Origin: Aminobacter sp. HY435
Lineage (GTDB): Bacteria > Pseudomonadota > Alphaproteobacteria > Rhizobiales > Rhizobiaceae
Direction: 5' to 3'
Length of the DNA: 64,000 bases
NCBI RefSeq assembly: GCF_027568395.1
Contig: NZ_JANKZL010000011.1
Coordinates: 124,001-188,000, forward strand
Part shown: positions 54,959 to 61,700 of the stretch, one piece after another
How positions within the stretch are numbered: position 1 is the stretch's first letter
Layout of the letters: every line of letters starts with the position of its first letter
The notes under the pieces: generated by a model
Seen by the model: only the letters and a program-made list of their open reading frames with translations
The model's database searches: none
Told to the model about the DNA's origin: nothing
Translations under genes and position numbers: made by a program

Positions 54959-55948
54959 ATGAGCCAATATGACGTGCTGTGCATCGGCAACGCCATCGTC
55001 GACATCATCGCGCAATGCGACGAGGCCTTTCTCACCGACAACGGCATCATCAAGGGCGCGATGAACCTGATCGACGCCGAGCGCGCCGAACTGCTCTATT
55101 CCCGCATGGGCCCGGCGATCGAAGCTTCGGGCGGCTCGGCCGGCAATACGGCCGCCGGCATCGCCAGCTTCGGCGGCCGCTCGGCCTATTTCGGCAAGGT
55201 CTCCCGCGACCATCTCGGCGAGATCTTCAGCCACGACATCCACGCCCAGGGCGTCGCCTTCGACACCAAACCACTTGATGGTGTGCCGCCGACGGCGCGC
55301 TCGATGATCTTCGTCACGCCCGACGGCGAGCGCTCGATGAACACCTATCTCGGCGCCTGCGTCGAGCTCGGGCCTGACGACGTCGAGGCCGACAAGGCGA
55401 GCGGGGCCAAGGTCACCTATTTCGAAGGCTATCTGTGGGACCCGCCGCTGGCCAAGGAAGCGATCCGCATGACCGCCGCGCACGCCCATGCGGCGGGCCG
55501 CGAAGTGTCGATGACGCTGTCGGATTCCTTCTGCGTCGACCGCTACCGCGCCGAGTTCCTCGAGCTGATGCGCTCGGGCACCGTCGACATCGTCTTTGCC
55601 AACAGCCACGAGATCAAGTCGCTCTACGAGTCGTCGTTTGACGAAGCGCTGTCGCTGATCCGTAGGGATTGCAAGATCGCCGCCATCACCCGCTCCGAGA
55701 AGGGCTCGGTCATCGTGCGCGGCGACGAGACGGTGGTGATTAAGGCGACCGAAATCCGCGAGCTCGTCGACACGACAGGTGCGGGCGACCTCTACGCCGC
55801 CGGTTTCCTGTTCGGCTACACGCAAGGCCGCTCGCTCAAGGATTGCGGCGACCTCGGCTCCCTCGCCGCCGGCCTGGTCATCCAGCAGATCGGCCCGCGC
55901 CCGCGCCAGAATCTGAAGCGCGAGGCCGAGCAGGCGGGGTTGCTGTAG
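54959..55948 (+). CDS. Adenosine kinase, PfkB family
   Basis: 329 residues from ATG at 54959. GGSAGNTAAGIASFGGRSAYFGKV near the N-terminus and the catalytic DTTGAGDLYAAGFLFG near residue 275 are typical of bacterial PfkB adenosine kinases, which make AMP from adenosine. In related rhizobia this gene lies near malic enzyme and mutS; here a repeat region and the AT-rich cassette separate them. Confidence 0.92.
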   Translation: MSQYDVLCIGNAIVDIIAQCDEAFLTDNGIIKGAMNLIDAERAELLYSRMGPAIEASGGSAGNTAAGIASFGGRSAYFGKVSRDHLGEIFSHDIHAQGVAFDTKPLDGVPPTARSMIFVTPDGERSMNTYLGACVELGPDDVEADKASGAKVTYFEGYLWDPPLAKEAIRMTAAHAHAAGREVSMTLSDSFCVDRYRAEFLELMRSGTVDIVFANSHEIKSLYESSFDEALSLIRRDCKIAAITRSEKGSVIVRGDETVVIKATEIRELVDTTGAGDLYAAGFLFGYTQGRSLKDCGDLGSLAAGLVIQQIGPRPRQNLKREAEQAGLL

Positions 55949-55964
55949 GGCTCTTTTTCCTTCG

Positions 55965-56177
55965 CCCCGTTTACGGGGAGAAGGTGCCCCGAAGGGGCGG
56001 ATGAGGGGCGGCGCAAGCGTTGCGCCCTTATCTCCGTTTCCGCTGCCTCTGCCTCTCCCGGCAAGCCGAGCTTCGCTTCCCTCTTCGTCGTCCCGGCTCG
56101 CTGCGCTCGGCAAGGATGACGGCGGCGTTTGCGCTGCCCCTCATCCCCCTGCCGGGACCTTCTCCCCGTGAACGGGG
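55965..56177. repeat. Large imperfect inverted repeat downstream of adenosine kinase
   Basis: Arm 55965-56011 (CCCCGTTTACGGGGAGAAGG then GATGAGGGGC) and arm 56133-56177 (CCCCTCATCC then CTTCTCCCCGTGAACGGGG) are inverse. The inner part carries GC-rich hairpins (GGCTCGCTGCGCTCGGC near 56095). Confidence 0.8.
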
Positions 56178-56199
56178 AGAAGAAGCCAGCTTTTTCATC

Positions 56200-56259
56200 G
56201 CCACGCCCGCTCTCCGGTCTGGCCATTGCGTGTGAAAACACGGGAAGCGAGGCACGGGG
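56200..56259. repeat. 60-base direct repeat, copy 1
   Basis: Shares CCGGTCTGGCCATTGC and TGAAAA...CGGGAAGCG with copy 2 at 56486-56545, with one single-base gap and several substitutions. Lies between the inverted repeat and the AT-rich cassette. Confidence 0.75.
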
Positions 56260-56384
56260 CCGTGCCTACCGCTTTCACTCCCGCATCTTCCGCATTTCTG
56301 GCACTCCTGCATTTCAGATGTCCTGTGACGGCGCGGCGTCGGCAATTGGCGTTTCCTCTCCATTCTGGGGTTCCTCGCCCCTCT

Positions 56385-56420
56385 GGGGAGAGGTGCCGAG
56401 CGAAGCGAGGCGGAGAGGGG
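56385..56420. repeat. Single arm of the 38-base repeat family
   Basis: Nearly identical to the right arm of the hydantoinase inverted repeat at 11456-11493 (GGTGCCGAGCG AAGCGAGGCGGAG core), without an obvious partner arm here. Shows that the element family is dispersed. Confidence 0.75.
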
Positions 56421-56485
56421 TATTGAGCGCCACCATCATCTTGAGTTGCCCGCCCTTCGACAAGAGCGCGGCGCGCTTCATCCGC

Positions 56486-56545
56486 GCCACGCCCCGTTTC
56501 CGGTCTGGCCATTGCTCATGAAAAATCCGGGAAGCGGGGCGCGGC
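56486..56545. repeat. 60-base direct repeat, copy 2
   Basis: Partner of copy 1. It ends 22 bases before the first gene of the AT-rich cassette, so it marks the left border of the composition change. Confidence 0.75.
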
Positions 56546-56567
56546 TATCCACGCGGATTGCTGACAG

Positions 56568-57473
56568 ATGGTGACAACCGAGAAACTCTCCAGTCACAAT
56601 GAGACCCTGTGGAACTTTCACTACGAACTGTATTTTGGCTTAACCGACATACCATCGTCCCATTTAGACTTGCGAGGCATGGCGTTCAAAACGTATTCTC
56701 TACCGGCGCGTCTAGGGGGGATTTTTGTGACGTTAGGCATACTAATTTGTGGGTCTACGGGGACTCAATGTGTGGCAAATACAACTCTTGATCATTTGAG
56801 TCGCTCTATTGATCGATTTTCGGACAAAGCTATCAAGTATTTGAACGACGATTTTTCGGACGACGCTCAGAGCTTTGGCGCATTCTGCGCGAGGGTTGTG
56901 CTGGAAAATGCATGCGCTGCCCTAGTGGGACGCCTAGACCCGTTTCGAATGCTCTACCTGGCTGAGTTTCAGGCACAAGGTGGCTTCGAGTACGGACGCC
57001 CTGCGAAATCGGGATTCAAATGGACAGGAGACGTACTTGCTGAAGAGAAGGCTGCAAACGGTCTCTGGAATATTGACCATGACATTTCCAAGATAAGCCG
57101 CGCTCTTTTTTCGTCTCATGCTGACCACATCTACTGGAAACCGGCCATAGAGACCGCATTAGATTATCTCTCTGGAACCGGACGTTCAGATTCTTTTCCA
57201 GATTTGCAAAGAATTGACCCTGAGACTTTTGTCTCGACGACCAAAGGTAAATGTGCGTCTCTATACTCAACACTTTCCAAAGGTGTACACTGGGAATTCT
57301 TTGTATCATCTGTAGTTATGGACGAAGGAACCGTGAAAGACGCGATACGCGATTGTTTCATAAATTTGGCCAATATGGGCTTCATTTCGCATTTCGTCCC
57401 AACAGCGTACCGTTCGCATAGTCGAGAGATCGTGCTCGACACATATCAGTCATTCAGGGGGTCCTTCCAGTGA
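56568..57473 (+). CDS. Unrecognised protein of the AT-rich cassette (partner of the ATPase)
   Basis: 301 residues from ATG at 56568; an ATG at 56679 would give 264. I do not recognise the family. The sequence looks largely helical: an N-terminal part with one hydrophobic stretch (GGIFVTLGILICG, residues 50-62), a Cys-containing helix pair (FGAFCARVVLENACAALVGRLDPFRMLYLAEF, about 103-134), and near residue 235 a Y-STLSKGVHWEFF segment. The serine-lysine/arginine-G-x-H form is reminiscent of HEPN-type helical proteins, but this is weak. No nuclease or membrane-anchor signature is certain. It overlaps the ATPase gene by 4 bases (GTGA), so the two products probably work together. Codon use is AT-rich, unlike neighbours. 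Confidence 0.8.
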   Translation: MVTTEKLSSHNETLWNFHYELYFGLTDIPSSHLDLRGMAFKTYSLPARLGGIFVTLGILICGSTGTQCVANTTLDHLSRSIDRFSDKAIKYLNDDFSDDAQSFGAFCARVVLENACAALVGRLDPFRMLYLAEFQAQGGFEYGRPAKSGFKWTGDVLAEEKAANGLWNIDHDISKISRALFSSHADHIYWKPAIETALDYLSGTGRSDSFPDLQRIDPETFVSTTKGKCASLYSTLSKGVHWEFFVSSVVMDEGTVKDAIRDCFINLANMGFISHFVPTAYRSHSREIVLDTYQSFRGSFQ

Positions 57474-58972
57474 ACGAACCAAACGAAGACACCGACGCTG
57501 GATTGATCCTCGCCGCGGAGGAATGCCCACAAGATAAATTCGAGAAGTACCACTCGTTTTCGTCTTTCGACGATGTCATTATTCGCAAACTAACAGCACA
57601 TGGACCGGTTCTTCTTCGCGGCGGCCGCGGAAGTGGAAAGAGTGCGCTGTTAATAGAGTCTCATCGACGCATGCAGGCGGCCAAGAGCGTATTCTCCGTG
57701 TACATGAGCTTGCGCTACCTGCCACTCCTGCAATCAGACGGCGACGAGTATATAGGTCATTTTTGCCTGTTGCTCTCGAAAGCAATTATTAAGGAGCTGG
57801 AGAATCAAAATTATGAGTATGACTTTGAAGAAGTTGAAGATGAGGTAGATTTACAACTTTCACTTAGCCGGCTGGCGCAAGGGCTAGATAAACGAATTGT
57901 CATCTTGTTTGACGATGCCGCGCACATTGGTCGAGAAAAGCCCCTTGAGGTGTTTTTTGACCTATTCAGGACTCTTTCCAGTAATACTACTTCGTGTAAA
58001 GCATCTATCTATCCAGGTGTAACAAAATTTGGCATTAGATTTGATGTATTTAACGATTCTACTGTGATAGACATCAGCCGGTCGGATGTGTCGACCGACA
58101 AAAATTATTTTTTGGAGGTAATCAAGGCGCGCTATCCTCGTTTGGCTGACCGAGAGATTTTCTCAGACAGACTTACGTCCGATCAATTTGCAAATCTCTT
58201 GGGTCGATCGGTAGTAGGCAACATGAGAGGATTTATTCTCGCTTGCAACCGATTCGATGATCAATCAAAAATAAGCATCCCAGATGTAAATACCTGCCTT
58301 CTGGATATGGCTACAGATTACTACTGGCCACTTATGGAAGAGGTTGCGCCTAAGCTAGGTGTTTACGAGCCGCTTATTGAACCCGCCACGAATATTTTCG
58401 AGGCAATTGTAGACCACCTCTGCAGACCACTCAAAAGTGGCGGCAGAGGCATCGCTCAAGATCGTGTCACAATACATAGAAATATTGTCGGCCAGTACGC
58501 CAAGATTTTTGAGATATTGGAGTACCTTGGGTTTGTGGCAAAACGAGAGGCCTCTCGCGGGATGAAATCTGGCGGTCGCGGCCCCGTATACGCAATAAAT
58601 CTATGTAGTCTATTAGAGCAAGTCCCAAACAAGCGCCTGACTATAGAGATGATCGACGAATGGATCGAAGCCAAACCCGATTTGGCGGAGATTCATTCAT
58701 CCGGATCTACGTTTAGCGCTATCTCTACCCCACAGCTAGCTGACGAGCATGGACTCGGAATTCTAGGGAAAGAGATCGATGTTTTAGCGAAATCCAAGGC
58801 ATACCCTTATGGCCTGACTGCTGACAAAATTAATAGATTAAAGTCATCCGGGATAAATACTGTTCAGGAATTGGCAGACACGACCGACGATTCACTTCTT
58901 AAGATAGACATGGTTGGCGAGGCTACGGTTCGAAGAATGAGAGCGGTAATGCTGCAGGCCATATGGATGTAG
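57470..58972 (+). CDS. ORC/CDC6-like P-loop ATPase with winged-helix and helix-hairpin-helix regions
   Basis: 500 residues from GTG at 57470 (GGGGGTCC upstream). Walker A is LLRGGRGSGKSALL (residues 48-61), Walker B IVILFDDA (143-150), and CKASIYPGVTKFG (177-189) fits a sensor-1 region as in AAA+ ORC/CDC6-type proteins. Residues about 305-385 look like a winged helix (IVGQYAKIFEILEYLGFVAKRE, GPVYAINLCSLL). Residues 448-495 read as a helix-hairpin-helix (LTADKINRLKSSGINTVQELADTTDDSLLKIDMVGEATVRRM), usually DNA binding. There is no nuclease domain. An acidic helix (YDFEEVEDEVDLQLS) precedes Walker B. Coupled to an unknown upstream gene, it may be the switch or DNA-sensing part of a defence-type pair; that role is inference. 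Confidence 0.82.
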   Translation: MNEPNEDTDAGLILAAEECPQDKFEKYHSFSSFDDVIIRKLTAHGPVLLRGGRGSGKSALLIESHRRMQAAKSVFSVYMSLRYLPLLQSDGDEYIGHFCLLLSKAIIKELENQNYEYDFEEVEDEVDLQLSLSRLAQGLDKRIVILFDDAAHIGREKPLEVFFDLFRTLSSNTTSCKASIYPGVTKFGIRFDVFNDSTVIDISRSDVSTDKNYFLEVIKARYPRLADREIFSDRLTSDQFANLLGRSVVGNMRGFILACNRFDDQSKISIPDVNTCLLDMATDYYWPLMEEVAPKLGVYEPLIEPATNIFEAIVDHLCRPLKSGGRGIAQDRVTIHRNIVGQYAKIFEILEYLGFVAKREASRGMKSGGRGPVYAINLCSLLEQVPNKRLTIEMIDEWIEAKPDLAEIHSSGSTFSAISTPQLADEHGLGILGKEIDVLAKSKAYPYGLTADKINRLKSSGINTVQELADTTDDSLLKIDMVGEATVRRMRAVMLQAIWM

Positions 58973-59105
58973 AAAAATACCGGATGAATATTGTATCGCC
59001 TTAGAGTTATGATTTCGGAAGGCGCTGATGGAACGCGCCGAGGCGAGACCCCAGCAGTTCCGATGCCACGCGCGGGCGCGGAACGGCGGTGGTGCTGCGA
59101 TCCTT

Positions 59106-59160
59106 CGCACCCCCCTCTGCCCTGCCGGGCATCTCCCCCACAAGGAGGGAGATTGGCAGC
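59106..59160. repeat. Repeat fragment right of the cassette
   Basis: CCCTCTGCCCTGCCGGGCATCTCCCCCACAAGGAGGGAGATTGGCAGC-type sequence, built of short hairpins (GCCCTGCCGGGC; ATCTCCC...GGGAGAT). The remainder of 58973-59244 shows no gene. Confidence 0.6.
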
Positions 59161-59244
59161 TTTGACGCCTCGCCTAATCGGCTAGCGGCGCAAGGAGGGC
59201 GGCAGCGCCATGCCCTTCGCTACGGCTCAGGGCCTTGAGGCGCT

Positions 59245-59270
59245 CGAAAAGCCCATTTGGGGGCTTTTCG
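59245..59270 (-). terminator. Rho-independent-type terminator of maeB
   Basis: CGAAAAGCCC (59245-59254) and GGGCTTTTCG (59261-59270) form a 10-base stem with a 6-base loop, 20 bases after the maeB stop on the minus strand. Confidence 0.8.
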
Positions 59271-59290
59271 TTCGCTTCGCGAACCGCTTC

Positions 59291-61579
59291 TCAAGTCCCC
59301 GCGTTGTACGCCGCGATCGCCGCCATGTTGACGATGTCGGAGTCCTTGGCGTTGAGCGAGACGATCTGCACCGGCTTGTTGAGGCCGACGAGCAGCGGGC
59401 CGATGACGGTGGAGCCGCCGAGTTCCTGCAGCATCTTGGTCGAGATGGCGGCGGAGTGGAAGGCCGGCATGACCAGCACGTTGGCAGCACCCGAGAGGCG
59501 GCAGAAGGGGTATTGCTGCTGCATCAGGCGGTGGTTGAGGGCGACGTCGGCGGCCATTTCGCCGTCATATTCGAAATCGACGCGGCGCTTGTCGAGGATC
59601 TTGACCGCTTCTTGGACGCGCTCGGAACGCTCGCCGGGCGGATTGCCGAAGGTCGAGTAGGCGAGCATGGCGACGCGGGGCTCGTAGCCCATGCGGCGGG
59701 CGAAGTGGGCGGCTTCCTCGGCGATGTCGGCGATCTGCTCGGCATTGGGCATGTCGTGGACGGCGGTGTCGGCGACAATCACGGTGCGGCCGCGCGCCAG
59801 AACGATCGACACGCCGATGACGCGGTGGCCGGGTTTTTCGTCGATGACGCGGCGGACGTCTTCGAGCACCGTCGAATAGTTGCGGGTGACGCCTGTCACC
59901 ACGCCGTCGGCATCGCCAAGGGCGACCATGCAGGCGGCGAAGTGGTTGCGGTCGTTGTTGATCAGGCGCTGGCAGTCGCGCAAAAGGTAGCCCTTGCGCT
60001 GCATGCGCTCGTAGAGGAAGTCGGCATAGATGCCGTTGCGGCGCGACAGGCGCGCATTGATGATCTCGAGGCCCGGCTTGTTGAGGTCGATGCCGGCGTG
60101 GCGGGCGTTTTCCTTGATGATGTCGTCGCGGCCGAGCAGGATGGCGGTGCCGAGCTTCTGGTTCACATAGGAGACGGCGGCGCGCATGACCTGCTCCTCC
60201 TCGCCCTCGGCGAAGACGATGCGCTTGGGCTGGCGCCGCACGCGGTCGTAGATGCGCTGCAAGGTCGAGGCGATCGGGTCGCGGCGGGCGGAGAGCTCGT
60301 TGGCGTATTTGTCGAGATCGAGGATCGGCCGGCCGGCGACGCCCGATTCCATGGCGGCCTTGGCGACGGCGATCGGGATCGCCGAGATCAGGCGCGGGTC
60401 GAACGGCACCGGGATGATGTAGTTGGGGCCGAATTTCGGCCGGTTGCCCTGGTAGGCGGCGGCGACGTCGTCGGGCACGTCCTGGCGGGCAAGCTCGGCC
60501 AGCGCGTTGGCGGCGGCGACCTTCATCGCGTCGTTGATGGTGGTGGCGCGGACGTCGAGCGCGCCGCGGAAGATGTAGGGGAAGCCGAGCACGTTGTTGA
60601 CCTGGTTCGGATAGTCCGAACGGCCGGTCGCCATGATGGCGTCGGTGCGGATCTCGGCGACCTCCTCGGGCGTGATCTCCGGATCGGGATTGGCCATGGC
60701 GAAGATGATCGGGTTCTTGGCCATGGACTGGATCATGGCCGGGGTGAGCGCTCCCTTGGCCGAGAGGCCGAAGACGATGTCGGCGCCGTCCATGGCATCC
60801 GCCAGCGTGCGCGCCTCGGTCTTGACCGCGTGCGCCGACTTCCACTGGTTCATGCCTTCGGTGCGGCCCTGGTAGACGACGCCCTTGGTGTCGCACAGGA
60901 TGACGTTTTCAGCGGTGAAGCCCATCGACTTGATCAGCTCGATGCAGGCGATGCCGGCGGAACCGGCACCGTTGCAGACGAGCTTGGCTGTCTTCATGTC
61001 GCGGCCGGTGATGGCAAGCGCGTTGATCAGGCCGGCGGCGGCGATGATGGCGGTGCCGTGCTGGTCGTCATGGAAGACCGGGATGTCCATCAGTTCGCGC
61101 AGGCGCTGCTCGATGATGAAGCACTCGGGCGCCTTGATGTCCTCAAGGTTGATGCCACCGAAGGACGGCCCGAGGAAACGCACGCAGTTGATGAACTCGT
61201 CGGCGTCCTCGGTGTCGACCTCGAGATCGATGGAATCGACGTCGGCGAAGCGCTTGAACAGCACCGCCTTGCCTTCCATGACGGGCTTGGAGGCAAGCGC
61301 GCCGAGATTGCCGAGGCCCAGGATCGCGGTGCCGTTGGAGATGACGGCGACCATGTTGCCCCTGGTGGTGTAGTCGTAGGCGCGGGAAGGATCCTCGGCG
61401 ATGGCCTTCACCGGGACCGCGACGCCGGGCGAATAGGCAAGCGACAGGTCGCGCTGGGTGGCCATCGGCTTGGTCGGCACGACTTCCAGCTTGCCGGGGC
61501 GGCCCATGGCGTGGAACTCGAGCGCCTCCTCGGGGCTGACCGAGGGGCCTGTGTTCTCCGGTTTCCTGTTCGATGCCAT
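59291..61579 (-). CDS. maeB: NADP-dependent malic enzyme with C-terminal phosphotransacetylase-like domain
   Basis: 762 residues. The malic domain is residues about 1-430: AYSPGVAVPVKAI, VFHDDQHGTAIIAAAG (metal and malate site), LVCNGAGSAGIACIELI for NADP, and MANPDPEIT. Residues about 430-762 are a phosphate acetyltransferase-like domain (KRIVFAEGEEEQVMRAA, NVLVMPAFHSAAISTKMLQELGG), as in the rhizobial TME/MaeB enzymes; that domain is usually regulatory. The enzyme turns malate into pyruvate, CO2 and NADPH. The gene diverges from mutS over 121 bases and ends at a terminator hairpin. Confidence 0.96.
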   Translation of the reverse strand: MASNRKPENTGPSVSPEEALEFHAMGRPGKLEVVPTKPMATQRDLSLAYSPGVAVPVKAIAEDPSRAYDYTTRGNMVAVISNGTAILGLGNLGALASKPVMEGKAVLFKRFADVDSIDLEVDTEDADEFINCVRFLGPSFGGINLEDIKAPECFIIEQRLRELMDIPVFHDDQHGTAIIAAAGLINALAITGRDMKTAKLVCNGAGSAGIACIELIKSMGFTAENVILCDTKGVVYQGRTEGMNQWKSAHAVKTEARTLADAMDGADIVFGLSAKGALTPAMIQSMAKNPIIFAMANPDPEITPEEVAEIRTDAIMATGRSDYPNQVNNVLGFPYIFRGALDVRATTINDAMKVAAANALAELARQDVPDDVAAAYQGNRPKFGPNYIIPVPFDPRLISAIPIAVAKAAMESGVAGRPILDLDKYANELSARRDPIASTLQRIYDRVRRQPKRIVFAEGEEEQVMRAAVSYVNQKLGTAILLGRDDIIKENARHAGIDLNKPGLEIINARLSRRNGIYADFLYERMQRKGYLLRDCQRLINNDRNHFAACMVALGDADGVVTGVTRNYSTVLEDVRRVIDEKPGHRVIGVSIVLARGRTVIVADTAVHDMPNAEQIADIAEEAAHFARRMGYEPRVAMLAYSTFGNPPGERSERVQEAVKILDKRRVDFEYDGEMAADVALNHRLMQQQYPFCRLSGAANVLVMPAFHSAAISTKMLQELGGSTVIGPLLVGLNKPVQIVSLNAKDSDIVNMAAIAAYNAGT

Positions 61580-61700
61580 GGCTGTAAGCGTCCCTACCCG
61601 TGAAATATTCTTTTTGTGGAGCGTTTTGGATTAAGGCTACACATCGGCGCTGTAAACCGCCAAGCAGAGCGGTGGATTTGCTTTTTTCGAAGGGCCTGGC

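Larger units (their letters stand above)
56546..59010. other. AT-rich two-gene cassette, probable transferred accessory module
   Basis: Base composition changes sharply: for example the 60 bases from 57781 hold only 19 G or C, whereas flanking genes are strongly GC-rich. It lies between adenosine kinase and malic enzyme and is bordered by repeat sequence on both sides. No integrase, transposase, tRNA or clear attachment site was found. Confidence 0.75.

Noticed and set aside
55949-56567. Possible CRISPR-like array because of repeated units after adenosine kinase
   Set aside because: The units are palindromic mosaic elements and one pair of direct repeats; there is no regular repeat-spacer pattern and no cas gene.
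56546-59010. Integrated plasmid or prophage
   Set aside because: No integrase, transposase, tRNA target or phage gene is present; only two genes are carried.
58973-59185. Small open frame after the ATPase as a possible third cassette gene
   Set aside because: Only its first bases are AT-rich; the rest reads through a GC-rich repeat, with no ribosome site.
59210-61603. 797-residue open frame on the plus strand
   Set aside because: It is antisense to maeB along its whole length; the maeB product has clear family motifs while this translation is a low-complexity, Gly/Asp/Val-rich shadow typical of GC-rich DNA.
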